Positions 17,663 through 26,526 of a DNA stretch of 64,000 nucleotides are shown here, piece after piece (positions within the stretch are counted from its first letter, which is position 1; each line of letters begins with the position of its first letter). Both the position numbers and the translations under genes were made by a program. Origin of the DNA: Flammeovirgaceae bacterium UBA5585. GTDB taxonomy: Bacteria > Bacteroidota > Bacteroidia > Cytophagales > Cyclobacteriaceae. A model generated the notes under the pieces. It saw nothing but the letters and a program-made list of their open reading frames with translations, did no database searches and was not told the DNA's origin. The stretch covers positions 1-64,000 of the forward strand of contig DILT01000008.1 of NCBI GenBank assembly GCA_002425185.1. Reading direction: 5' to 3'.

Positions 17663-18745
17663 ATGAAAGATGAACATGTATTTCCGGTTGAATCCCTTCG
17701 GCAATTCAGCTTTGGTATTTTCAAAAAAATAGGATGCTCCGATAACGATGCCAACCTCGCTACCGAGGTATTGCTCGCGGCCGACCTTCGGGGTATTGAT
17801 TCGCACGGCCTGGCGCGACTATCGGGCTATGTACGCTTATGGGAAGCTAACCGTATAAATGCCACTCCCCATATTAAAATTGTTCATGAATCACCCAGCA
17901 CGGCCGTTGTGGATGGAGATGGCGGGTTAGGCCTGGTGGTGGCGCCCAAGGCTATGGAAATTGCTATCGCGAAAGCCAAAACAGCAGGAACAGGATGGGT
18001 GGCTGTAAAGAACTCAAACCATTTTGGTATTGCTGGCTACCATACCATGATGGCTCTGCAGCACGATATGATCGGGTGGGCGATGACCAATGCAAGCCCT
18101 TTGGTTGCACCCACATTTTCCGTTGAGCGATTATTGGGAACAAACCCTATTTCTCTTGCCGTGCCCGCTGATAAACAGCCGCCTTTCATACTGGATATGG
18201 CCACCACCACGGCAGCCAACGGTAAGCTTGAAATCCTTCAGCGGAAAAATAAGGAGGCTCCGCTGGGTTGGATTCAAACCAAAGACGGAGCACCTTCTGC
18301 GAATCCACATGAATTGAAAGATGGCGGAGCATTAATTCCGCTGGGTAGTGATTATGAGCATGGTAGCCATAAAGGCTACGGACTTGGCGCCATGGTAGAT
18401 ATTTTGTCGGCTGTACTTTCGGGTGCCAACTATGGGCCGTGGGTTCCGCCCTTTGTTGCCTTCTTACAACCTCCGGCCGATCCGGTGGGTGAAGGCATCG
18501 GTCATTTCTTAGGTGCCATGCGGGTAGATGCTTTCCGGCCTGCTGAGGAGTTTAAAAAACACATGGACAATTGGATTACGCGCTTTCGTGCAGCAAAAAC
18601 TATCGAGGGAAAGGAAAAAGTATTGATTCATGGCGATCCCGAGCGGGAGATGAGTACACAAAGAAAAAAAGAAGGGATACCCCTTAATCCAAAAGTGGTG
18701 GAAGACCTAAAAGATCTTGGTAAAAAATTAGGTATTGCGTTCTAG
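17663..18745 (+). CDS. Ldh family malate/L-lactate-type dehydrogenase
   Basis: An NAD(P)-dependent oxidoreductase of the type II malate/L-sulfolactate family, 360 residues, cytosolic. Signatures: LRGIDSHGLARL, the catalytic-site NSNHFGIAGYH, GTNPISLAVP, DMATTTAANGK and GSHKGYGLGAMVDILS. The exact hydroxy-acid substrate is not clear. Its last 4 bases overlap the end of the convergent gene at 18742. Confidence 0.9.
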   Translation: MKDEHVFPVESLRQFSFGIFKKIGCSDNDANLATEVLLAADLRGIDSHGLARLSGYVRLWEANRINATPHIKIVHESPSTAVVDGDGGLGLVVAPKAMEIAIAKAKTAGTGWVAVKNSNHFGIAGYHTMMALQHDMIGWAMTNASPLVAPTFSVERLLGTNPISLAVPADKQPPFILDMATTTAANGKLEILQRKNKEAPLGWIQTKDGAPSANPHELKDGGALIPLGSDYEHGSHKGYGLGAMVDILSAVLSGANYGPWVPPFVAFLQPPADPVGEGIGHFLGAMRVDAFRPAEEFKKHMDNWITRFRAAKTIEGKEKVLIHGDPEREMSTQRKKEGIPLNPKVVEDLKDLGKKLGIAF

Positions 18746-19302
18746 AAAATAAACCCTCCAATATTTACTCCTGCGCGGATAACCCAGGGACTTTGATAAG
18801 GTGTGTAAAAGGCATCGGAAGGTGTGTATGAAAAATTGTAAAGCGCCATAATAAAAAAGGATGCTTTGTTACCAATGGGTTGAAGCAGCCCGGCCCCGGC
18901 AAGAAAGCTATTAAAGCTTCTTCGTTCCTTTTCGCCAGGTCCCACCAGCAGTTGATAATTCAAATGTTCAAATTCAGTTTGCACAAAAAAACCTTTGTAC
19001 ACCGTAAACCGTGCAAACGGATTTATGGAATAATCATTAAATGAAGTGGCAGGGGTTACAAGTTTATATTTTGAATAGCGATAGGTAAAGCCTGAGCCCA
19101 CCAGAAATTTTCGCGTAACGGAGTACCCAATAACGGGTGAAAGGGAAACAAAATCCTGAACATTACCAAACCCTAACCCAAAGCCACCACCGGTAACAAT
19201 CCGCTCTTTAAACGGAACACCCTTTAAACTGTTGTCTTCGCCTTGTGCCACGGCCACACCAACTGAAATAATCAAAAACAGTAAACTAACCGATGCGCGC
19301 AT
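18742..19302 (-). CDS. Predicted outer-membrane beta-barrel protein
   Basis: A protein of 186 residues with a signal peptide (cut after AVAQ) and repeated strands of alternating hydrophobic residues separated by turns. It ends VRAGVNIGGFIF-like, with the C-terminal Phe typical of outer-membrane barrels. No named family recognised. It starts 11 bases after the stop of the FtsB/DivIC-like gene on the same strand and so is probably co-transcribed with it. Confidence 0.72.
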   Translation of the reverse strand: MRASVSLLFLIISVGVAVAQGEDNSLKGVPFKERIVTGGGFGLGFGNVQDFVSLSPVIGYSVTRKFLVGSGFTYRYSKYKLVTPATSFNDYSINPFARFTVYKGFFVQTEFEHLNYQLLVGPGEKERRSFNSFLAGAGLLQPIGNKASFFIMALYNFSYTPSDAFYTPYQSPWVIRAGVNIGGFIF

Positions 19303-19313
19303 AATCTATTTTT

Positions 19314-19604
19314 TTATTCTTCAACGATTACAAATACATCTTCGTTTTCCTTCTTCATTAAATATTTTTCACGGGCAAATTTCTCCAACGATTCCCGGTC
19401 GCCAAAAAGTTCTTCGCGATCCTTTTCCACTTCCTTTATTTTCTCTTCATAATATTCCTTCTCATTTTCCAGGGCACGAAGTTTAGCCGATAATTTATAG
19501 CGCGACATAAAATCATTCGAGTCGAGAAAGAGCATCCAGGTTAAAAAAATGAGGCCGGCAATCATATAAAAATTGCGAAAAACCTTAGGTATACGGTTCA
19601 GCAT
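19314..19604 (-). CDS. FtsB/DivIC-like septum formation initiator
   Basis: A small bitopic division protein of 96 residues: N-terminal transmembrane helix (about 10-26), then a coiled coil (about 40-70) and the conserved FAREKYLMKKENEDVFVI segment of the family. It links FtsL and FtsQ in the divisome of other bacteria. It sits just downstream of eno, separated from it by the terminator at 19651-19680, and needs its own promoter, which I cannot identify. Confidence 0.88.
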   Translation of the reverse strand: MLNRIPKVFRNFYMIAGLIFLTWMLFLDSNDFMSRYKLSAKLRALENEKEYYEEKIKEVEKDREELFGDRESLEKFAREKYLMKKENEDVFVIVEE

Positions 19605-19650
19605 AGCAGTTTAAAAAGTATTCGAAGATAGAAAATAATTGGGAAGAACT

Positions 19651-19680
19651 AAAAAGCCCCGTTTTGAGCGGGGCCTTTTT
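19651..19680 (-). terminator. Intrinsic terminator of eno
   Basis: On the minus strand, a GCCCCG/CGGGGC stem with the short loop CTCAAAA is flanked by AAAAAG on one side and TTTTT on the other, 22 bases past the eno stop. It is close to symmetrical and could work both ways. Confidence 0.92.
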
Positions 19681-19702
19681 AGTAGCAGTATACAATTTAC
19701 AG

Positions 19703-20980
19703 TTAAAACTTCTTTCCGGGGAAGTAGGCTACTTCACCCAACTCTTCCTCAATCCGTATCAACTGGTTATACTTTGCAATCCGGTCCGAACGTGAGGCTG
19801 ATCCGGTTTTTATCTGGCCGGTATTGAGAGCCACCGCCAGGTCGGCAATGGTGCTGTCTTCCGTTTCACCGGAGCGGTGCGACATCACACACTTGTACGC
19901 GTTTCGCTTGGCCAGGTTTACGGTATCGATGGTTTCCGTTAATGAACCAATCTGATTAACCTTTATAAGAATTGAGTTCCCAATATTTTCGTCTATTCCT
20001 TTTTGTAAACGCTTTACGTTGGTTACAAACAAATCATCACCAACTAACTGAACCTTATCACCGATCTTCTCCGAAAGCGCTTTCCAGCCTGCCCAATCAT
20101 CTTCGGCCATACCATCTTCCAGTGAAATGATTGGATATTTCTTAGACCAGTTTGTCCAGTACTCAGCCATTTCCAAAGGCTTCAATTTCTTGCCCGATGA
20201 TTTTTTGAAGTGATAAACTTTTGCCTTAGAATCATAGAATTCAGAAGCTGCCGGATCAAGTGCAATAAAAATATCTGAACCTGGTTTGTACCCTGCCTTT
20301 TCAATGGCTTTCAATACTACTTCAATAGCCTCTTCGTTCGACTTCAGGTTTGGCGCAAATCCACCTTCATCGCCCACGTTGGTTGAAAGGCCTTTGTCGT
20401 GCAAAACCTTTTTCAGTGTATGAAAAACTTCAGCCCCCATTTGCAGCGCTTCTGAAAATGTATCAGCACCTACGGGCATCACCATAAACTCCTGAAAGTC
20501 GATGGCATTATCGGCATGGCTGCCACCGTTCAGGATGTTCATCATCGGCACCGGAAGGGTGTTGGCATTAACGCCTCCAATGTAACGGTATAGCGGTAAA
20601 CCTGCTTCCATAGCGGCAGCTTTGGCAATCGCTAACGAAACACCCAGTATGGCATTGGCACCCAGTTTACCTTTGTTGGGTGTGCCATCCAACTCCAACA
20701 TAATCTTATCCAGCAAATTCTGCTCAAACACAGAAAAGCCAACCACTTCTGAAGCAATTTTATTGTTTACATTTTCAACCGCCTTCAATACACCTTTGCC
20801 CATGTATTGCTTTTTATTTCCATCACGAAGCTCAACGGCTTCGTGCGTTCCGGTTGATGCTCCGGAAGGAACTGCAGCACGGCCATAGGCCCCGCTGGAG
20901 GTAACCACATCTACTTCAACGGTTGGGTTACCACGACTGTCCAGAATTTGCCGGGCATGAATGTTTTCAATTAAAGACAT
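19703..20980 (-). CDS. eno: Enolase
   Basis: Interconverts 2-phosphoglycerate and phosphoenolpyruvate in glycolysis, 425 residues. Landmarks are SRGNPTVEVDV and AVPSGASTG near the N-terminus, metal ligands in IFIALDPAASEFY, SLEDGMAEDDW and VQLVGDDLFVTN, and the catalytic SHRSGETED loop. Only 30 bases separate it from carA upstream, so carA and eno are likely one transcript ending at the terminator at 19651-19680. Confidence 0.97.
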   Translation of the reverse strand: MSLIENIHARQILDSRGNPTVEVDVVTSSGAYGRAAVPSGASTGTHEAVELRDGNKKQYMGKGVLKAVENVNNKIASEVVGFSVFEQNLLDKIMLELDGTPNKGKLGANAILGVSLAIAKAAAMEAGLPLYRYIGGVNANTLPVPMMNILNGGSHADNAIDFQEFMVMPVGADTFSEALQMGAEVFHTLKKVLHDKGLSTNVGDEGGFAPNLKSNEEAIEVVLKAIEKAGYKPGSDIFIALDPAASEFYDSKAKVYHFKKSSGKKLKPLEMAEYWTNWSKKYPIISLEDGMAEDDWAGWKALSEKIGDKVQLVGDDLFVTNVKRLQKGIDENIGNSILIKVNQIGSLTETIDTVNLAKRNAYKCVMSHRSGETEDSTIADLAVALNTGQIKTGSASRSDRIAKYNQLIRIEEELGEVAYFPGKKF

Positions 20981-21010
20981 AGTATTTCGTTTAGGTGTTA
21001 AAGTTTAATT

Positions 21011-22120
21011 TTAGTTGCTAACGGTTTGGAGTTGTTCCTGCCGGATCATTTCAACAAACTGATCGAACAGATAACGCGAATCGTGTGGCCCGGGAGAGGC
21101 CTCCGGGTGGTATTGAACAGAGAATGCTTTTTTATTTTTTATACGAATACCCATGATGGTATTGTCATTTAAGTGCAGGTGTGTTACTTCAATAGTGTTG
21201 TTACCTTCTATATCTTTTTCGCTTACAGCGAAACCATGGTTTTGAGATGTCATCTCACCCAAACCCGTTACCAGGTTTTTCACCGGGTGATTTAAACCCC
21301 GATGGCCGTGGTGCATCTTGTACGTTGAAATGCCATTGGCCAGCGCCAACAATTGGTGACCAAGACAAATGCCAAACACAGGTTTATTCGTTTCCAAAAT
21401 TTGCTTAACCGTTTGTATGGCGTAATCCATTACAGCCGGATCGCCCGGGCCGTTGGAAAGAAAAAATCCATGTGGCTCCCAAGCTTCGATCGTTGCAAAA
21501 TTTGTTTTTGCCGGAAATACATTGATGTAACAACCGCGTGCCGCAAGGTTAGTGAGGATGCTTTTCTTAATACCGAAATCAAGAGCGGCCACCCGAAACG
21601 GTGCCCCCTTATCGCCTACTGTGTATCCGGCTTTTGTTGAAACAACGGATGAAAGTTCCAGTCCATCCATGGAGGGTACTTTCTTAATTTCATTTTTCAT
21701 TTCGTCCGGAGTAAGCTCGGATGAAATCAAGGCATTCATAGCCCCCTTGTTACGGATGTAGCGCACCAGCATGCGCGTGTCAACATCGGAAATACCGGTG
21801 ATGCCATGTTTCTCCAGGTATTGCTGAAGGCTTTGATTTGACGTTAACCGGCTGAATACCGTGGAGAAATCATTCACTACCAACCCGCTGATTTTCGGTG
21901 TATCCGATTCCTGCTCGGCATCAACGGTACCATAGTTACCAATATGGGCGGTGGTGTTAACGATGATTTGTCCATAGTACGATGGATCGGTGTAAATCTC
22001 CTGGTAGCCGGTCATGCCGGTATTAAAGCAAATTTCTCCACCGGTGGTACCCGGTTTTCCGATCAGGATTCCCTCCATCAGGAGGCCATCTTCAAGAAGT
22101 AAGTAGGCTTTTTTACTCAC
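21011..22120 (-). CDS. carA: Carbamoyl-phosphate synthase small subunit
   Basis: The glutaminase subunit, which hydrolyses glutamine to supply ammonia to CarB for pyrimidine and arginine synthesis; 369 residues. The N-terminal CarA domain has TGMTGYQEIYTDPSY. The class I amidotransferase domain has the catalytic Cys in GICLGHQLLA and His/Glu in QYHPEASPG. carB is not in the window. A possible -7 box, TATTTTTG (22146-22139, minus strand), lies just upstream but lacks a good -33 element. Confidence 0.96.
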   Translation of the reverse strand: MSKKAYLLLEDGLLMEGILIGKPGTTGGEICFNTGMTGYQEIYTDPSYYGQIIVNTTAHIGNYGTVDAEQESDTPKISGLVVNDFSTVFSRLTSNQSLQQYLEKHGITGISDVDTRMLVRYIRNKGAMNALISSELTPDEMKNEIKKVPSMDGLELSSVVSTKAGYTVGDKGAPFRVAALDFGIKKSILTNLAARGCYINVFPAKTNFATIEAWEPHGFFLSNGPGDPAVMDYAIQTVKQILETNKPVFGICLGHQLLALANGISTYKMHHGHRGLNHPVKNLVTGLGEMTSQNHGFAVSEKDIEGNNTIEVTHLHLNDNTIMGIRIKNKKAFSVQYHPEASPGPHDSRYLFDQFVEMIRQEQLQTVSN

Positions 22121-22221
22121 GCGTTTTAGTGGTTTTACAAAAATAATCTTCAGGCGCTAAAGCACGGACTAAACCCTTAACTTTTTCGCCACAATCGATT
22201 TAACGGGCCAAACACAAATAA

Positions 22222-22250
22222 AAAAGGATTGAACAACGTCCAATCCTTTT
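22222..22250 (-). terminator. Intrinsic terminator of the ribosomal operon
   Basis: AAAAGGATTG (22222-22231) and CAATCCTTTT (22241-22250) are exact complements around a 9-base loop. On the minus strand a T-run follows. It lies 23 bases after the rplQ stop and so closes the operon. Confidence 0.88.
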
Positions 22251-22272
22251 CCTATGTATAGCGAATAATTCA

Positions 22273-22812
22273 CTATTCCTTATCCTCGCTCTTTTTATCG
22301 GCTTTCTTTGCGGTCTTTTTGGCCGGTTTTTCAGCCTTTTCCTCAGCCACTGGCTCCTCTACCACCTGGGCATCTTCAGCTTTTTTGCCTTTTGCCACAC
22401 GACCTCTTCTGGTTTTAGCCTTTTTAGCTGTACCTTCCTTCTTGTAGATATCGTTGAAATCGACCAGTTCGATCAGGCACATTTCGGCATTGTCGCCTAC
22501 GCGAACATCAGCCATTTTAATGATACGCGTGTAGCCGCCCGGACGCTCCGATGTTCTGGAGGCTACTGTACCGAAAAGCTCCTTTACTGATTCTTTGTTC
22601 TGTAAATACGAAAACACAGTTCTTCTGGAGTGCATGGTATCGCTTTTCGCCTTGGTAATAAGCGGCTCAACATACTTGCGTAATGCTTTTGCCTTTGCTA
22701 CCGTGGTGGTGATACGCTTGCTCAGGATGAGGGAAGAGGCCATGTTCGACAGCAATGCGCTGCGGTGACTGGCGGTTCTTCCAAGGTGATTTACTTTCTT
22801 ACCGTGTCTCAT
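22273..22812 (-). CDS. rplQ: Large subunit protein bL17, long C-terminal tail
   Basis: Ribosomal protein bL17 with the expected start MRHGKKVNHLGRTASHR and a normal core of about 120 residues. At 179 residues it is some 50 longer than the Escherichia coli protein. The extra part is a Lys/Ala/Glu-rich, probably disordered tail. Last gene of the operon, 5 bases after rpoA. Confidence 0.96.
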   Translation of the reverse strand: MRHGKKVNHLGRTASHRSALLSNMASSLILSKRITTTVAKAKALRKYVEPLITKAKSDTMHSRRTVFSYLQNKESVKELFGTVASRTSERPGGYTRIIKMADVRVGDNAEMCLIELVDFNDIYKKEGTAKKAKTRRGRVAKGKKAEDAQVVEEPVAEEKAEKPAKKTAKKADKKSEDKE

Positions 22813-22817
22813 TTCAA

Positions 22818-23807
22818 TTAATCTTCTTCAAGTTTATACTTAGCCAGATCCATACCAAAGGTAAGTCCCTTTTCGGCAACCAGTTGTTCCAATTCGGCCA
22901 GCGACTTCTTACCGAAGTTTCTGAACTTCATCATATCAGAAATTTCAAGCTCTACAAGGTCGCCAAGTGTTTTCACATCAGCTGCCTTTAAGCAGTTGTA
23001 TGCGCGAACTGATAAATCCAGATCGTGAAGGCCGGTCTTCAAAAGCTTGCGCATGTGCAGTAATTCCTCATCCACCTGCTCAACTTCGGCATCTTTACCG
23101 GTTTCCAGTTCCATTGACTTATCGGAGAACAAGGCAAAGTGCTTGATCAGAATATGGGCAGCACCTTCCAGGGCCAACTCAGGGTGAATTGAACCATCGG
23201 TTTGAATTTCTAGCACTAATTTTTCGTAGTCAGTCTTTTGTTCAACGCGTGTATTCTCTACACTGAACTTAACATTCTTAATAGGTGTAAAGATGGCGTC
23301 AATAGGAATGAAACCGAATACTTGTTCTGCTGGCTTGCTTTCCTCTGCCGGAAGGTATCCTCTGCCCTTCTCAATCGTTAACTCAATCTCAAACTGAGCT
23401 GACTCATCAAGGTTGCAAATTACATGCTCAGGGTTTAACACTTCAAAAGCCGAAGTAAACTTGGTGATGTCACCCGCTTTAAACTGTTTCTGCTTTTTAA
23501 TGTTGATGGTAACTTTTGTATCGAAACCATCAGTGATTTTCTTGAAGCGAACCATCTTTAAATTCAAGATGATCTCCGCTACATCTTCCACCACACCTTC
23601 GATGGTGGAGAATTCATGAAGCACACCGGGTATTTTAATACCGGTGATGGCATAGCCCTCCAGGGAAGACAAAAGAATTCTGCGTAAAGCATTACCGATG
23701 GTAACACCGTAGCCTTTTTCCAACGGTTTAAAGGTAAAGGTGCCGTGAAAATCATCGGCTTTTTCCATTACTACTTTATCCGGAATCTGAAATGCTAATA
23801 TTGACAT
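22818..23807 (-). CDS. rpoA: RNA polymerase alpha subunit
   Basis: A protein of 329 residues. The N-terminal assembly domain contains GYGVTIGNALRRILLSSLEG. The linker is acidic. The C-terminal domain (about 255-320) contains LSVRAYNCLKAADVKTLGDL and the second helix-hairpin-helix around GKKSLAEL, which contacts DNA and activators. Usual alpha-operon place between rpsD and rplQ. Confidence 0.97.
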   Translation of the reverse strand: MSILAFQIPDKVVMEKADDFHGTFTFKPLEKGYGVTIGNALRRILLSSLEGYAITGIKIPGVLHEFSTIEGVVEDVAEIILNLKMVRFKKITDGFDTKVTINIKKQKQFKAGDITKFTSAFEVLNPEHVICNLDESAQFEIELTIEKGRGYLPAEESKPAEQVFGFIPIDAIFTPIKNVKFSVENTRVEQKTDYEKLVLEIQTDGSIHPELALEGAAHILIKHFALFSDKSMELETGKDAEVEQVDEELLHMRKLLKTGLHDLDLSVRAYNCLKAADVKTLGDLVELEISDMMKFRNFGKKSLAELEQLVAEKGLTFGMDLAKYKLEED

Positions 23808-23833
23808 AATGCGTTCTTGTTAATTAGTTAGAA

Positions 23834-24439
23834 TTACTTCGAGTACAATTCAACGATCAACTGCTCATTGATGTTCTCGGGGATATCCTGGCGTACCGGA
23901 ATGTGGATGAGTTTACCTTCCAGTTCGCTACCATCCCACTCCAACCATGGGTATTTTTTAACACCTTGAATGGATAAACTGGTGGTAATGGCCTCCAGCG
24001 ATTTCGATTTTTCACGAACTCCTACTTTGTCACCGGCACGAAGGGTGTAGGAAGGGATATTGACGATATCACCGTTTACAGTAATGTGCTTGTGCGAAAC
24101 CAACTGCCGTGCAGCCCTACGGGTTGGTGCAATGCCCAACCGGTACACCACGTTATCGAGACGAGCCTCCAGCAATTGAAGGAGTGTTTCACCGGTAATA
24201 CCCTTTTTGCGAGATGCTTTATCAAACAGTTTGGCAAACTGGCGTTCCAACAATCCATAGATATACTTTGCCTTTTGTTTCTCAGCAAGCTGCACAGCAT
24301 ATTCTGACTGTTTTCTCTTTTTGCCTTTTCCATGCATACCCGGTGCATAGTTCTTCTTTTGAACAGCCTTGTTCTCACCTAAGATGGGCTCTCCAAATCG
24401 TCTTGAAATTCTAGCTCTTGGGCCTGTGTATCGTGCCAT
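23834..24439 (-). CDS. rpsD: Small subunit protein uS4
   Basis: 201 residues. It has an S4 RNA-binding domain (LDNVVYRLGIAPTRRAARQL to GDKVGV) and an N-terminal domain without the zinc cysteines, so it is the C-minus form. uS4 initiates 30S assembly and in other bacteria represses translation of the alpha operon. Confidence 0.97.
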   Translation of the reverse strand: MARYTGPRARISRRFGEPILGENKAVQKKNYAPGMHGKGKKRKQSEYAVQLAEKQKAKYIYGLLERQFAKLFDKASRKKGITGETLLQLLEARLDNVVYRLGIAPTRRAARQLVSHKHITVNGDIVNIPSYTLRAGDKVGVREKSKSLEAITTSLSIQGVKKYPWLEWDGSELEGKLIHIPVRQDIPENINEQLIVELYSK

Positions 24440-24511
24440 TTTCTTTCTTTGATTTTTAAATTGCCGACTTCAGATTTTTACTTCGATCGCCAATCGTTTC
24501 TTTTATATTGT

Positions 24512-24907
24512 TTATACTCTTCTCTTTTTTGGAGGCCGGCAACCATTATGCGGAAGTGGAGTCATATCCTTAATGGTAGTGACTTCAATTCCTGCAGATT
24601 GAATGGTACGAATAGCAGACTCGCGGCCTGATCCCGGACCTTTTACAAAGACCTCAACTTTTCTCAAGCCCAGTTCAAAAGCCCTGGAAGCACAATCCTG
24701 TGCAGCTACCTGAGCCGCATAAGGTGTGTTTTTCTTGGAACCCTTAAAGCCCATTTTACCGGCTGATGCCCATGTAATAACCTGACCGGTGGAGTTGGTC
24801 ATAGAAATTACAATGTTGTTAAACGTTGCATGAATATGCGCCTGGCCTACGGCCTCGACCTGCACTACACGCTTTTTGGCTTTATCTTTTCTTTTTTCTG
24901 AGGACAT
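24512..24907 (-). CDS. rpsK: Small subunit protein uS11
   Basis: 131 residues, with HIHATFNNIVISMTN, GPGSGRESAIR and the terminal HNGCRPPKKRRV typical of uS11. Platform protein of the 30S subunit. It lies 30 bases after rpsM in the conserved alpha-operon order. Confidence 0.97.
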   Translation of the reverse strand: MSSEKRKDKAKKRVVQVEAVGQAHIHATFNNIVISMTNSTGQVITWASAGKMGFKGSKKNTPYAAQVAAQDCASRAFELGLRKVEVFVKGPGSGRESAIRTIQSAGIEVTTIKDMTPLPHNGCRPPKKRRV

Positions 24908-24937
24908 TACGCTATTATTTTATATCCAGATCAATGA

Positions 24938-25318
24938 TTATCCTTTCGTTGCCTTCTTCTTATTGGCTACCGTTTTACGCTTACCCTTACGCGTACGCGC
25001 GTTATTCTTGGTGGTTTGTCCACGCACTGGCAATCCCTTACGGTGACGCAGCCCCCTGTAGCAACCAATATCCATCAGGCGCTTAATGCTTAACTGAACT
25101 TCCGAACGAAGAGCACCTTCTACCCTGATACCTTCCGTGATGATGGAACGAATAGCATTGGATTCTTCATCGGTCCAATCCTTTGCCTTTTTATTCCAAT
25201 CTACACCGGCACCTGTTAATATTTTTTGCGCGGTTCTTCTGCCAATACCATAGATATAGGTCAGGCTTATCTCACCCCGTTTGTTATCTGGTATATCGAC
25301 ACCTTGTATCCTTGCCAT
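24938..25318 (-). CDS. rpsM: Small subunit protein uS13
   Basis: 126 residues, starting MARIQGVDIPDNKRGEISLTYIYG. It contains the helix-two-turn-helix and the basic C-terminal tail (RGLRHRKGLPVRGQ, TKNNARTRKGK) that contacts P-site tRNA. It follows rpmJ. Confidence 0.97.
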   Translation of the reverse strand: MARIQGVDIPDNKRGEISLTYIYGIGRRTAQKILTGAGVDWNKKAKDWTDEESNAIRSIITEGIRVEGALRSEVQLSIKRLMDIGCYRGLRHRKGLPVRGQTTKNNARTRKGKRKTVANKKKATKG

Positions 25319-25367
25319 GTTGTTAAATTATCGGTTTCAATTTTTAATGGTTTTCAATAACGAAAGA

Positions 25368-25484
25368 CTACCCTTGTCTTTGTTTGTAACGCGGGTTCTT
25401 CTTGTTAATCACATACAACTTGCCTTTGCGTCTGATAATCTTGCAATCAGCGCTACGCTTTTTTATGGATGTTTTTACTTTCAT
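25368..25484 (-). CDS. rpmJ: Large subunit protein bL36
   Basis: A 38-residue gene, starting MKVKTSIKKRSADCKIIRR and ending NPRYKQRQG. Only one cysteine (C14) is present, so it is the form without the complete CxxC...C...H zinc site. It sits between infA and rpsM, its normal place. The ATG is at 25484 and the TAG ends at 25368. Confidence 0.95.
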   Translation of the reverse strand: MKVKTSIKKRSADCKIIRRKGKLYVINKKNPRYKQRQG

Positions 25485-25525
25485 TGCTCTGTTGGTTGTT
25501 AAGACGCAATTGCTTACGACTCTAT

Positions 25526-25744
25526 CTATTTATACCTAAATACAATTCTTCCTTTTGTCAAATCATAAGGTGACATTTCCAGCCTTACCTTATCGCCCGG
25601 AAGTATGCGGATGTAGTGCATCCTCATCTTTCCGGAAATATGCGCCAATACTTCATGTCCGTTTTCCAACTGAACACGAAACATGGCGTTTGATAATGCT
25701 TCCATTATCGTTCCGTCCTGCTCTATCGACTTCTGTTTCGCCAC
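25526..25744 (-). CDS. infA: Translation initiation factor IF-1
   Basis: 72 residues, an S1/OB-fold protein: AKQKSIEQDGTIMEAL, FRVQLENGHEVLAHISGKMR, GDKVRLEMSPYDLTKGRI and FRYK at the end. It blocks the A site during initiation. The coding sequence begins 22 bases before the stop of map, an overlap that suggests coupled translation. Confidence 0.97.
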   Translation of the reverse strand: MAKQKSIEQDGTIMEALSNAMFRVQLENGHEVLAHISGKMRMHYIRILPGDKVRLEMSPYDLTKGRIVFRYK

Positions 25745-26520
25745 TTAAATGAATAATTTTCTTCTATATACTTATGTGTCGTTAACACTTCTGCTTTATC
25801 TTCTCGCACAGCCACCATGTGCTCAAAATGAGCTGATGGTTTTCTGTCGGCAGTACGAATGGTCCAACCATCGCGCTCCTGAACAACATTTTTTGTTCCC
25901 ATGTTGATCATCGGTTCAATGGCAAACACCATTCCCGCAACCAGTTTCACACCCTTTCCGCGCTTTCCATAATTCGGAACTTCGGGATCTTCATGAAGGT
26001 TTTTACCCACTCCATGTCCAACCAGCTCACGAACTACTCCATATCCAAAACTCTCCACATAACTCTGAATGGCATGACTCACATCACCCATTCGGTTACC
26101 TGCTTTCGCTTGTTCGATTCCTTTAAACAAGGACTCGTACGTTCGCTCCAGCAGCAGGAGAGTTTTTTCATCCACACCTTCCAACGGGTAGGTGTAAGCC
26201 GAATCGCTGTGAAAACCTTTGTAATAAACTCCACAATCAATGGCTACTACATCTTTTTCACGCAATTCATAGTTGCCAGGAAAACCATGTACAACCACTT
26301 CGTTTACTGAAATACAAAGTGAAGCAGGAAAAGAACCATTGTAATTCTTGAAGGACGGAACGCCTCCATGATCACGGATAAATTCTTCTGCCACTTTATC
26401 CAGTACTGAAGTTTTCACTCCAGGTTTTACCAGCTTCGCTATTTCACCATGGGCTTTGCCCAGTATCAGGGCACTTTCCTTGATGATTTGGATCTCCTCT
26501 TCAGTCTTTAAGTGGATCAT
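25723..26520 (-). CDS. map: Methionine aminopeptidase, type I
   Basis: Removes the starting methionine from new proteins; 265 residues. The five metal ligands are visible: D in AIDCGVYYKG, D in HSDSAYTY, H in VGHGVGKNLHEDP, E in FAIEPM and E in AHFEHMVAV. There is no N-terminal zinc-finger extension. It lies 6 bases after secY and overlaps infA. Confidence 0.96.
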   Translation of the reverse strand: MIHLKTEEEIQIIKESALILGKAHGEIAKLVKPGVKTSVLDKVAEEFIRDHGGVPSFKNYNGSFPASLCISVNEVVVHGFPGNYELREKDVVAIDCGVYYKGFHSDSAYTYPLEGVDEKTLLLLERTYESLFKGIEQAKAGNRMGDVSHAIQSYVESFGYGVVRELVGHGVGKNLHEDPEVPNYGKRGKGVKLVAGMVFAIEPMINMGTKNVVQERDGWTIRTADRKPSAHFEHMVAVREDKAEVLTTHKYIEENYSFKWRNRSR

Positions 26521-26526
26521 CCAGCA